6,719 bases of DNA from Rhodoferax sp. (GTDB lineage: Bacteria > Pseudomonadota > Gammaproteobacteria > Burkholderiales > Burkholderiaceae_C): positions 1-6,719 of the forward strand of contig JAQTSL010000202.1 in NCBI GenBank assembly GCA_028711355.1, given 5' to 3'. Numbering within the stretch: position 1 is the stretch's first letter; every line of letters starts with the position of its first letter. The notes beneath the pieces were generated by a model. It saw only the letters and a list, made by a program, of their open reading frames with translations, ran no database searches and was not told the origin of the DNA. Position numbers and translations under genes: made by a program. Below, one piece after another: positions 1 to 6,299 of the stretch.

Positions 1-1
1 T

Positions 2-394
2 GAGGGACTTTTCATCGGCGAAATGGGACTCGGCCCATGGGAAGTGCTGATCCTGATGCAGCTCTCGTACCTGATCCTCGGAACCTTTCTCGACGACACC
101 GCGATGCTGGTGATTGTGGCGCCGCTCTATGTACCTCTGGTCGGCGCGCTCGGGTTTGACCTGATCTGGTATGGCATTCTTTACACGATCACCTGCCAGA
201 TCGCCTACATGACGCCGCCGTTTGGTTACAACCTTTTCCTGATGCGTGCCATGGCACCGCCGGAAATCACGATACGCGACATCTATGCATCGATCTGGCC
301 TTTTGTCGGTGTCATGGTGTTGGCTTTGATGCTGGTGATGGCCTTTCCACAAATCGCTCTTTGGTTGCCCGCCCAGGTGTATGGCAACCCTTGA
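2..394 (+). CDS. dctM: TRAP transporter large permease (DctM family), C-terminal part
   Basis: This is the last 130 residues of the large membrane subunit of a TRAP transporter; the 5' end lies outside the window and the frame is open from base 2. In the family this subunit forms the ion-coupled translocation pathway in the inner membrane and takes solute from the periplasmic binding protein. The visible part shows long hydrophobic segments, the family-typical GTFLDDTAM stretch followed by a Pro-rich membrane segment (APLYVPLV), and the TPPFGYNLF motif near residue 73. A final hydrophobic helix ends in a short polar tail. The TRAP binding protein follows 85 nt downstream on the same strand, which supports the call. 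The small permease DctQ is not visible and would be expected upstream, unless it is fused. The substrate cannot be read from this fragment. Confidence 0.93.
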   Translation, partial: EGLFIGEMGLGPWEVLILMQLSYLILGTFLDDTAMLVIVAPLYVPLVGALGFDLIWYGILYTITCQIAYMTPPFGYNLFLMRAMAPPEITIRDIYASIWPFVGVMVLALMLVMAFPQIALWLPAQVYGNP

Positions 395-419
395 TGACAA
401 AGATCGTTAGCACCCTGCC

Positions 420-458
420 ATCCGGGCAAGGTGCGGCGTAAATCCGGGCACGATGCCC
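420..458 (+). repeat. Direct repeat and small hairpin between dctM and dctP
   Basis: ATCCGGGCA occurs twice, at 420-428 and 442-450, 22 bp apart (about two helical turns). The second copy runs into a short hairpin, GGGCA-CGA-TGCCC, at 446-458, about 10 nt before the dctP ribosome binding site. The spacing would suit paired protein-binding half sites, or the hairpin could adjust expression of dctP relative to dctM. Both roles are inference; only the repeat and the hairpin are seen. Confidence 0.35.
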
Positions 459-468
459 AACTGTTGAC

Positions 469-474
469 AGGAGA
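469..474 (+). promoter_or_regulatory. Ribosome binding site of dctP
   Basis: AGGAGA lies 5 nt before the ATG at 480. It is the strongest Shine-Dalgarno-like sequence I see upstream of any gene in the window. It fixes the dctP start and fits the high expression usual for binding proteins. Confidence 0.8.
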
Positions 475-479
475 CTTAA

Positions 480-1517
480 ATGAGTTCAAGACGCAACTTT
501 GTCAAGAATGCAGGCCTGGCAGGCGCTGCGGCGGTTTCATTGGCGGCACCCGCCGTGCATGCGCAGGCACCGATTCGATGGCGCATGCAAACCTATGCCG
601 GTGCCGCATTGGGTCAGCATGTCATCAAGCCAGCGGTGGATGCCTTTAACAAGGCGGCCAATGGACAAATGGTGATCGAGTTGTCTTATGCCGATCAACT
701 GGTACCCACCGGCGAATTGTTCCGGGCCATGCAGCGCGGCACCATTGACTGCGTGCAGTCTGACGACGACAGCATGGCGTCGCCCACCGAGGTCACGGTT
801 TTTGGCGGTTATTTCCCCTTTGCCAGCCGCTACAGCCTGGACGTTCCGGTGTTGTTCAATCAGTGGGGCCTGGCCGAGATCTGGGAAGCGGAATACGCCA
901 AAGTGGGCGTCAAGCACATTTCAGCGGGGTCCTGGGATCCGTGTAACTTTGCCACCAAAAAACCGATCCACAGCCTCAAGGACCTCAAGGGCAAAAAGAT
1001 TTTTACCTTTCCAACAGCCGGGCGCTTCCTCAAGCAATTTGGCGTGGTGCCGGTGACGCTGCCGTATGAGGATGTTGAGGTTGCCATGCAGACCGGTGAA
1101 CTCGATGGTGTGGCCTGGTCTGGCATCACCGAGGACTACACCGTGGGCTGGGCCAATGTCACCGGCAACTTCCTGACCAACAACATCTCTGGTGCCTGGA
1201 TTGGCTCGTTCTACGCCAACATGGCGAGCTGGAACAAGGTGCCTGCGCACTTGCAGCAGTTGTTGCGCCTGGCCTTTGACAGCTCACACTACTACCGTCA
1301 ACATTGGTACTGGGGTGGCGAGGCCAAACTGCGGGTCGAAGGCAAGAAGATGAAGCTCACCACCATTCCCGATGCCGAATGGAAAACGGTTGAAGCGGCC
1401 GGGCGCAAGTTCTGGGAAGAGATTGCCAAGGAAAGTCCATTGAAGGCCAAGATCGTGCAGATACTGAAGAACTACAACGCCGCCATGGAGAAAGCGGGTC
1501 CGCCGTACCGCTATTGA
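480..1517 (+). CDS. dctP: TRAP transporter periplasmic solute-binding protein (DctP family)
   Basis: A 345-residue extracytoplasmic binding protein, a normal length for the DctP family. It should capture an organic acid-like solute in the periplasm and hand it to the DctQM membrane part, whose large subunit ends just upstream. Residues 3-10 (SRRNFVKN) followed by a hydrophobic stretch and AVHA at 25-28 form a Tat-type signal peptide with likely cleavage after residue 28. A good ribosome binding site supports the ATG at 480. The body carries family-typical segments: LVPTGELFRAMQRGTIDC (74-91), SLKDLKGKKI (165-174), and VVPVTLPYEDVEVAMQTGELDG (189-210, interrupted by no gap). Canonical DctP proteins usually have an Arg right after the KI of the central segment, where it binds the substrate carboxylate. 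Here that position appears to be Phe175, with Arg182 the nearest Arg. The C-terminal part contains an aromatic HYYRQHWYWGG segment (270-280). The substrate is unknown. A terminator follows. Confidence 0.94.
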   Translation: MSSRRNFVKNAGLAGAAAVSLAAPAVHAQAPIRWRMQTYAGAALGQHVIKPAVDAFNKAANGQMVIELSYADQLVPTGELFRAMQRGTIDCVQSDDDSMASPTEVTVFGGYFPFASRYSLDVPVLFNQWGLAEIWEAEYAKVGVKHISAGSWDPCNFATKKPIHSLKDLKGKKIFTFPTAGRFLKQFGVVPVTLPYEDVEVAMQTGELDGVAWSGITEDYTVGWANVTGNFLTNNISGAWIGSFYANMASWNKVPAHLQQLLRLAFDSSHYYRQHWYWGGEAKLRVEGKKMKLTTIPDAEWKTVEAAGRKFWEEIAKESPLKAKIVQILKNYNAAMEKAGPPYRY

Positions 1518-1562
1518 GCACCTCGCAGAGCATTGGATGCGCCGGCCAGCTTGCCGGTCTTG

Positions 1563-1610
1563 TTGCGTGCTCGCGCTGCTTGAACGCACGCGAGCACGCA
1601 ATCATTTTTT
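1563..1610 (+). terminator. Rho-independent terminator after dctP
   Basis: A perfect 13-bp stem (left arm 1563-1575, right arm 1589-1601; core TTGCGTGCTCGCG) with a 13-nt loop is followed three bases later by six T (1605-1610). It lies 45 nt after the dctP stop, so it probably ends the TRAP transcript and separates it from ackA. A smaller hairpin, CCGGC/GCCGG at 1542-1557, lies between the stop codon and the terminator. Confidence 0.87.
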
Positions 1611-1614
1611 GTGG

Positions 1615-1654
1615 CCTGTCGATTTCTGCCATGACAGGGCTTTGACGCGTAAGG
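1615..1654 (+). promoter_or_regulatory. ackA leader: small hairpin and ribosome binding site
   Basis: Only 50 nt separate the terminator T-run from the ackA start. They contain a 6-bp inverted repeat, CCTGTC (1615-1620) with GACAGG (1633-1638), and a modest Shine-Dalgarno-like AAGG at 1651-1654, 6 nt before the ATG. I see no convincing -35/-10 pair. The ackA promoter must either overlap the terminator region or lie farther upstream with readthrough. Confidence 0.4.
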
Positions 1655-1660
1655 CACAGC

Positions 1661-2860
1661 ATGAATATTCTGGTTATCAACTGCGGCAGCTCATCACTCA
1701 AGTTCGCCGTATTCAAACTTGATACATCGGACAGGCCTTTGTGTAGTGGCCTGATTGAGCGCATTGGTACCGCTGCACCCATCCGCATCGCATGGAACAA
1801 CGCGGGGCAGCGGGAGGACGTTGAGATTGCTCCCTGTCAGCATCGACAGGCCATGCAATGGCTGGTGAACAAGTTTGACCAACTCGGCATCACGGCGACC
1901 CTGGGTGCAATAGGGCATCGTTTTGTCCACGGCGGCGAGACCTTCAGGCAAAGTGTTCTGGTCACGCCAGCCGTTCTGGCAACACTGCAAAAGTGTCTCG
2001 ATCTGGCGCCATTACATAACCCGGCAAATTTTGAAGGGATCGAGCAGACACAGAAGGTTTTCCCGGATCTGCCGCAATGTATTGTGTTTGACACGGCGTT
2101 TCACGCCACCCTGCCCGAGCACGCTTACCGCTACGCATTGCCTGAAAAATACTACAGCGAGCATCAAATACGGCGCTACGGATTTCACGGCACCTCACAC
2201 AGTTATATCGCCAGAAAAACCAGACAGCTATTGCAGGAAAACCGATTCGATGCCCGGGGCATTGTGAGTCTGCATCTGGGCAACGGCTGCTCCATCTGTG
2301 CCATTCTGGATGGCAAGAGTGTCGATACCAGCATGGGTTTCACGCCGTTGGAAGGCTTGGTCATGGGTACCCGTTGTGGCGATATTGACCCGGGGGTCTG
2401 CCTCTATCTGGCAGAAAAATGCCAGATGACAGCGCCGGAGATTTCTGATTTGTTGAACAAGAAAAGTGGCCTGTTGGGGGTCTCTGGCGTTTCCAATGAC
2501 CTGAGAACATTGCTGGAAAAAGAAAAGCAAGGGCACGCCCCGAGCACGCTGGCGATCGAGCTTTTTGCCTACAAGGCGGCCCAGAGTGTGGGCAAGATGA
2601 TGGTGGCACTGCCACACCTCGATGCGCTGGTTTTTACCGGTGGTATCGGTGAAAACGCTGCCCCCATGCGCGCGCGGATCGTGCGCCATCTCCAGTGCTT
2701 CGGTCTAACGCTCGACGACGTGGCCAATGAGGCGTCTGGCAAAACTGCCGGCGGTTTTATTCAAGACAGCCGATCACGGGCAAAAATTCTGGTGGTTCCG
2801 ACCCAGGAAGAATGGCTGATTGCGCAGGAAACGGCCAGCCTCATGAGTACGCCCATTTGA
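1661..2860 (+). CDS. ackA: Acetate kinase
   Basis: A cytoplasmic sugar-kinase-fold (ASKHA) enzyme that reversibly transfers phosphate between acetyl phosphate/ADP and acetate/ATP. The length, 399 residues, is normal for AckA. Expected landmarks are present: the N-terminal signature NCGSSSLKF (7-15, Asn7), HRFVHGG (86-92, Arg87), PLHNPANF (117-124), VFDTAFH with catalytic-type Asp144 (142-148), RYGFHGTSH with His176 (172-180), HLGNG (205-209), GTRCGDIDPG with Arg238 (236-245), FTGGIGEN (325-332), and the metal-site Glu384 in PTQEEW. These match residues established for the Methanosarcina enzyme, so it should be active. The start is the first ATG before the signature, with AAGG upstream. A terminator precedes it, so it appears to be transcribed apart from the TRAP genes. 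No pta, xfp or xsc gene is adjacent in the window, so whether it serves acetate excretion, acetate activation or a C2 acid pathway cannot be told. Confidence 0.98.
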   Translation: MNILVINCGSSSLKFAVFKLDTSDRPLCSGLIERIGTAAPIRIAWNNAGQREDVEIAPCQHRQAMQWLVNKFDQLGITATLGAIGHRFVHGGETFRQSVLVTPAVLATLQKCLDLAPLHNPANFEGIEQTQKVFPDLPQCIVFDTAFHATLPEHAYRYALPEKYYSEHQIRRYGFHGTSHSYIARKTRQLLQENRFDARGIVSLHLGNGCSICAILDGKSVDTSMGFTPLEGLVMGTRCGDIDPGVCLYLAEKCQMTAPEISDLLNKKSGLLGVSGVSNDLRTLLEKEKQGHAPSTLAIELFAYKAAQSVGKMMVALPHLDALVFTGGIGENAAPMRARIVRHLQCFGLTLDDVANEASGKTAGGFIQDSRSRAKILVVPTQEEWLIAQETASLMSTPI

Positions 2861-3051
2861 CGGGGTCGGCCATGACTGAGGTGATAGCAAAACAAACTCA
2901 AGCCCTTATCGGAAAAATGCTCGTGTGGTGTTGCACTCTTGAAGGTCCATTTGAAGCCGATCCGTCTGGAGTCAAAGCCAGCGGCCATCTGTGCCGATGG
3001 CATAGGGATCATGCCGATGTGCGCGGTTTGACCGGCGTTGACGCGCAACCC

Positions 3052-3127
3052 GCCAGATGGGTCCCACAGGCGAGCGCCTCATGCTGGAGTACCAGAAATC
3101 GGCGCTCACCTGTGGCACCCATCCGGC
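3052..3127. repeat. Long hairpin 1 of a paired hairpin element
   Basis: Left arm 3052-3078 pairs with right arm 3101-3127: 24 of 27 positions are complementary. The three mismatches (3055, 3063, 3071) fall exactly eight bases apart. The stem can be prolonged by two pairs past a bulged base at 3128. The 22-nt apex (3079-3100) contains its own mini-hairpin, CTGG-AGTA-CCAG, at 3084-3095. No T-run follows on either strand, so a simple intrinsic terminator is unlikely. The same apex recurs inverted in hairpin 2, 37 nt farther on. Confidence 0.85.
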
Positions 3128-3218
3128 TGGCGGTGTTTGGGTCAAGCACCTTTTGCAACACCATCCAGCGCGGTGGCTGGCTTTGGCGGCCAACGATTTC
3201 TGGTACTCCAGCATGAGG
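3077..3218. repeat. Perfect 25-bp inverted repeat shared by the two hairpin apices
   Basis: Positions 3077-3101 and 3194-3218 are exact reverse complements over 25 bp, separated by 92 nt. The core of the left copy is ATGCTGGAGTACCAGAAAT. Pairing these two copies with each other is an alternative to forming the two separate hairpins, and could also give a loop-loop contact between them. I see no target-site duplication around the pair and no transposase gene. Confidence 0.9.
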
Positions 3219-3246
3219 AGGCCGCCAAAGGCAGCCGCCGTGCGGG
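3165..3246. repeat. Long hairpin 2 of a paired hairpin element
   Basis: Left arm 3165-3191 pairs with right arm 3220-3246. The inner 11 bp are perfect (CTTTGGCGGCC with GGCCGCCAAAG). Outward of these the pairing continues with two mismatches (3180/3231 and 3167/3244) and two G-T wobbles (3174/3237 and 3170/3241), again 27 positions in all. The 28-nt apex (3192-3219) contains the reverse complement of the apex of hairpin 1, including CTGG-TACT-CCAG. The stem sequence shows no similarity to that of hairpin 1. A small stem, GGTGTT (3132-3137) with AACACC (3157-3162), occupies the spacer between the two hairpins. Confidence 0.82.
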
Positions 3247-3267
3247 TTCAACGTGAAATCGCCCTGA

Positions 3268-3444
3268 TCGGTCACCCACAGCACCGAAGGCGGCGCGCGC
3301 AATGGCCGCATCACGCTGGACTCGCTCCCCATGGCACCCTACGGCAACACAAGAGAACGCGTTGACCGCCTGATGGTCTGCGTCAAGACACTACAACACG
3401 TTGAATCTGCACCCGCCGGGAAAACGGCTATCGTTTCAGGGTGA
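3268..3444 (+). pseudogene. Possible 3' remnant of a gene, unidentified
   Basis: A short plus-strand frame opens after a stop at 3265 and ends with TGA at 3442. It encodes about 58 residues with protein-like character: a stretch ITLDSLPMAPYGN, then RERVDRLMVCVKTLQ, then an Ala/Gly-rich tail. There is no clear ribosome binding site and no domain I can name. It overlaps the 3' end of potC in antisense by 9 nt. It could be the C-terminal remnant of a gene whose body was lost near the hairpin element, or simply a chance frame. The plus-strand stop just upstream and the lack of a good start argue against an intact gene. Confidence 0.18.
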
Positions 3445-4308
3445 CTGGTCTGACGCGCTGCGCCTGGAACCCCGCATCATCGTCAGCGCCAGCACGGCTG
3501 AGGCCACCATCAGCAACAAGCTCACGGCGTTGAGCACGGGCGTGGCGCCTTCGCGCATGCGGCCATACATCATCACGGTGAGCGGCGAGTCCGAACCAAC
3601 CAGCATCAGCGTTGTGTTGAAGTTCTCGAAGCTCATCAGGAACGAGATCGCGGCCGAGCCGATCAGCGCCGGTTTCAGATACGGCAAGGTGATGGTCCGG
3701 AGCACGGCGGCGCGACTGGCCCCCAGGTTGTAGGCGGCTTCCTCCAGCGTCACGTCAAAACGTTTCAGGTGGGCCGTGATGGTCAGCGTGGCAATGGAGA
3801 CGATGTAGGAGAACTGTCCCAGCACCACCAGGGGCAGGCCGGGGCGCAAGAACTCCAGCTCCAGCCCCCACAAGTCATCAGCCAGGTTGGCGATGCGGCT
3901 GGCAAAAGCCAGGATCGAGATGCCCAGAATCACCCCGGGAATGACCAGCGGCGCCAGCATCAGCAGGCTCAGCGCCTGCTTGCCGCGAAACTGCGTGCGC
4001 TCGATCAGAAACGCGTTGGCCGTACCCACCAGGACAGACAGCAGGGTGACCCAGAGCGCCACCACGACGCTGGTCCAGATGCTGCCCAGCATGGCGCTGT
4101 CGGCAAACAGTCCTTGCCGCGTGGATGCGGCACCACCCAGGAACCAGTCCAGCGTGAAACCGCGCCAGGGCGGCGCCGGGTACGGCGCGTCGTTGAAGGC
4201 AAACACCGCCACGATGACCAGCGGCAGAAACAAAAAGGCAAAGAACAGCACGCTGTAGAGCACCGTGCCAGCGCGCAGCCATAAGGGGCGGGGGAGCGAG
4301 GCAATCAT
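3436..4308 (-). CDS. potC: Polyamine-type ABC transporter permease (PotC family)
   Basis: A 290-residue inner-membrane permease, the second membrane subunit of a spermidine/putrescine-type importer. It has an N-terminal membrane helix at about 15-38, further hydrophobic segments at about 78-100, 112-135, 158-178 and 214-236, and a last helix at about 258-278. The EAA loop that contacts the ATPase is EEAAYNLGASRAAVLRTITLP (189-209, read from both sides of the conserved Gly196). I chose the ATG at 4308 because it overlaps the potB stop in an ATGA arrangement. A longer frame to 4464 only translates potB sequence out of frame. Translation is probably coupled to potB. The gene is the last of the minus-strand operon and runs convergently towards ackA. 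Family assignment is firm; the actual substrate (putrescine, spermidine or another cation) is inferred from family only. Confidence 0.94.
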   Translation of the reverse strand: MIASLPRPLWLRAGTVLYSVLFFAFLFLPLVIVAVFAFNDAPYPAPPWRGFTLDWFLGGAASTRQGLFADSAMLGSIWTSVVVALWVTLLSVLVGTANAFLIERTQFRGKQALSLLMLAPLVIPGVILGISILAFASRIANLADDLWGLELEFLRPGLPLVVLGQFSYIVSIATLTITAHLKRFDVTLEEAAYNLGASRAAVLRTITLPYLKPALIGSAAISFLMSFENFNTTLMLVGSDSPLTVMMYGRMREGATPVLNAVSLLLMVASAVLALTMMRGSRRSASDQSP

Positions 4309-5168
4309 GTTTTTTGCATCACTTCGCCAAATTTCTGGCCACTGAGCTTCAGGCCAACCCAGACGATGGCGGTGCTCAAACCCAGCAGCAAGAAGCCGAA
4401 CGCCGCGCCCTGCTCCCAATTGAAGCGGGTGATGAACTGGGTGTAAATCTGCTCGGTGAACCACTGCGAGTTCTTGCCGCCCAGTAGCGTCGGCGTGAGG
4501 TAGTTGCCCAGGGTCAGCATGAACACCACGATGCAGCCCGCCACAATGCCGGGGGCAGCGTGCGGAATGACGATCTGACGCAGGATCGACCAGCCGTTGC
4601 CGCCCAGGTCGTAGGCCGCTTCAATCAGAGAGTCGTCCAGGCTCTCCAGCGCACTGATGAGCGGGATGACCATGAACAGCATCGAGGTGTACACCAACCC
4701 GACCAGGATGGTGGCATCGTGGTAGAGCATTTCGACCGGCGCGGGCGTCACCCCGAGCCAGACCAGAAACGCCGGCAACACACCCGATTCACGCAGCAAG
4801 ATCATCCAGCCCAGCGTGCGCACGGTCTCGCTCACCCAGAACGGAATCAGGCACATCACGAACAGCATGGATTTGGCTTGGCCGCGCACCAGTTTGACAA
4901 TCGTCCAGGCGATCGGGAAAGCCAGCAAGAGTGTGATGGCGGTTGCTACGATGGACATCACCGCCGTGCGCACAAAGGTGTGCCAGTACAGCGGCTCGTC
5001 GATGAAAGTGGCGAACTGTGCCAGGCTGGGTTCGTACACACGCGGGGCGACCCGTGCGCGCAGCGACAAGATGCCCAGTTCGATATGCGGCAGCACGATC
5101 AGCCCCAAGAGCCACAGCAGCGCCGGGGCCAGCAGCAGCATGAGCATCAGCCGCGCCTGGGTTTTCAT
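4305..5168 (-). CDS. potB: Polyamine-type ABC transporter permease (PotB family)
   Basis: A 287-residue inner-membrane permease, the first membrane subunit of the importer. It starts with a strongly hydrophobic helix (about 7-27), followed by a periplasmic stretch with the family-typical FVRTAV segment (65-70) before the next helix. Further landmarks are IPFWVSETVRTLGWMILL (108-125), characteristic of PotB/PotH proteins, and the EAA loop IEAAYDLGGNGWSILRQIVIP (182-202). The start ATG at 5168 lies 3 nt after the potA stop. The Shine-Dalgarno match is weak, so translational coupling to potA is likely. The stop overlaps the potC start by 4 nt. Together PotB and PotC would form the membrane channel, with two copies of the PotA ATPase on the cytoplasmic side. 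Confidence 0.95.
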   Translation of the reverse strand: MKTQARLMLMLLLAPALLWLLGLIVLPHIELGILSLRARVAPRVYEPSLAQFATFIDEPLYWHTFVRTAVMSIVATAITLLLAFPIAWTIVKLVRGQAKSMLFVMCLIPFWVSETVRTLGWMILLRESGVLPAFLVWLGVTPAPVEMLYHDATILVGLVYTSMLFMVIPLISALESLDDSLIEAAYDLGGNGWSILRQIVIPHAAPGIVAGCIVVFMLTLGNYLTPTLLGGKNSQWFTEQIYTQFITRFNWEQGAAFGFLLLGLSTAIVWVGLKLSGQKFGEVMQKT

Positions 5169-5171
5169 GGC

Positions 5172-6299
5172 TCAGGCGGCAAAACAAACCGCGCGTTGCG
5201 GATCAAAGCCAAAGGCCACGACCTCACCCACCCGCAGGTCGGCGAATTCGCCGGTTTGCGGCAGGGCGATGCGGAACTCGGTGTTGGACTGGGCCTCACG
5301 CAAGAGCACCGCCGAGTTGGCACCGTCAAACAGCAGGCTGTCAACATGGGCGCTGAAATGGGACAAGCCGGCATCACCCAACACACTGGCGTGGCGCGCC
5401 AGCCGCGCCACTTCAGGGCGGACAAAGGCTTCGACCACGTCGCCGCGCGCGACCTCGCCAATGGCGCGCGCCGGAATCACCAGGCCTTGTGCACTGGTGA
5501 CGGTAACCAACCCGGCGTTGACCTCGGTGGCGTGACCCGCGATGCGGTTGTTGGAGCCGACAAAGCCGGCCACAAACGGCGTTTGCGGCTCGTAGTACAG
5601 CGTCTGTGGCGTGCCCACTTGCTCGAAGCGGCCAGCGTTCATCACCGCCACATGATCCGACAGCACCAGGGCCTCGGACTGGTCGTGCGTGATGTAGACA
5701 AACGTGGTGCCAAAGTCGGCCTGCAACGCCTTGAGCTCGATCTTCATGTGCTCGCGCAGCTTCAGGTCAAGCGCGCCCAGCGGTTCGTCGAGCAGCAGCA
5801 GCGTTGGCTCCAGCACCAGGCTGCGGGCAATCGCCACCCGCTGCTTCTGCCCGCCCGAGAGCTGGTCAACACGCTTGGTCTGCGCGCCGGGCAGACTGAC
5901 GCGCTCAAGCATCTCACCGACGCGGCGCTTGATCTCGTCAGGGGCGACACCGCGACGCGCCAGACCGTAGCCGACGTTGTCGCCAATGTTCATCATGGGA
6001 AAAAGCGCCAGGTGTTGAAACACCATATTGACCGGGCGCCGGTTGGGCGGCACCCCGCGCATGGCCTTGCCACCGATCAGTATCTCGCCGACGTCAGGTT
6101 CGATGAAGCCGGCAATCATGCGCAAGAGCGTGGTCTTGCCGCAACCCGACGGTCCCAGGATGGAGAAGAAGCTGCCGCGCGCCACCTCGAACGACAAATC
6201 GTCCACCGCGCGGAAAGCACCATAGTGCTTGGCCACGCGCGCGGCTCGCAGGTCAGGCTGCGCTGCGCCGGTAGGTGCAGTGTGCTGTGAAGTTGTCAA
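5172..6299 (-). CDS. potA: Polyamine-type ABC transporter ATP-binding protein (PotA family)
   Basis: A 375-residue cytoplasmic ATPase that powers import through PotBC. All nucleotide-binding motifs are intact: aromatic A-loop residue Tyr26, Walker A GPSGCGKTT (49-57), Q-loop Gln95 in FQHLALFP, signature LSGGQKQRVAIARS (147-160), Walker B LLLLDEP (167-173), D-loop GALD (175-178), and switch His205 in ITHDQSEAL. Residues from about 245 on form the TOBE-type regulatory domain typical of PotA. The start is unusual. TTG at 6299 is the only usable start before the conserved N-terminal strand, because an in-frame TGA lies at 6308-6306 and the next GTG (residue 22) would cut into the domain. No clear ribosome binding site precedes it. 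The gene lies 124 nt after potD, with a palindromic repeat between them, and 3 nt before potB. The polyamine substrate is inferred from family similarity. Confidence 0.96.
   Translation of the reverse strand: MTTSQHTAPTGAAQPDLRAARVAKHYGAFRAVDDLSFEVARGSFFSILGPSGCGKTTLLRMIAGFIEPDVGEILIGGKAMRGVPPNRRPVNMVFQHLALFPMMNIGDNVGYGLARRGVAPDEIKRRVGEMLERVSLPGAQTKRVDQLSGGQKQRVAIARSLVLEPTLLLLDEPLGALDLKLREHMKIELKALQADFGTTFVYITHDQSEALVLSDHVAVMNAGRFEQVGTPQTLYYEPQTPFVAGFVGSNNRIAGHATEVNAGLVTVTSAQGLVIPARAIGEVARGDVVEAFVRPEVARLARHASVLGDAGLSHFSAHVDSLLFDGANSAVLLREAQSNTEFRIALPQTGEFADLRVGEVVAFGFDPQRAVCFAA

Larger units (their letters stand above)
2861..3435. other. Structured intergenic region between convergent ackA and potC
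   Basis: About 575 bp separate the end of ackA from the end of the minus-strand permease gene. Open frames exist on both strands, but none has a good start, a known domain or a convincing protein character, and several run straight through inverted repeats. The left third (2861-3045) shows no clear feature. One minus-strand frame there (about 3048 down to 2870) reads rather like a protein, but it would run antisense into ackA. The middle (3052-3246) is a chain of hairpins described separately. The right end may hold a gene remnant. I find no classical hairpin plus T-run terminator for either flanking gene. Confidence 0.6.

Noticed and set aside
3077..3218. Miniature transposable element with 25-bp terminal inverted repeats
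   Set aside because: No target-site duplication is seen next to the outer ends, and the flanking bases form separate stems around each repeat, which a simple MITE would not explain. It remains possible only as a weaker alternative.
3052..3246. CRISPR array or bidirectional terminator
   Set aside because: There are only two repeat copies, and they are inverted rather than direct, so it is not CRISPR. No T-run follows the hairpins on either strand, so intrinsic termination is not supported.
2812..3365. Small plus-strand open frames across the ackA end and the hairpin region
   Set aside because: They run through inverted repeats, lack ribosome binding sites and show no recognisable protein features.
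4309..4464. N-terminal extension of potC by 52 codons
   Set aside because: The extension translates the 3' part of potB in another frame. The ATG at 4308 in the ATGA overlap gives a normal PotC N-terminus.
4560..6290. Long plus-strand open frame of 576 codons antisense to potB and potA
   Set aside because: It is a shadow frame in GC-rich coding DNA: its product is dominated by Arg, Gln, His, Gly and Asp with no domain, and both minus-strand genes have complete family motifs.
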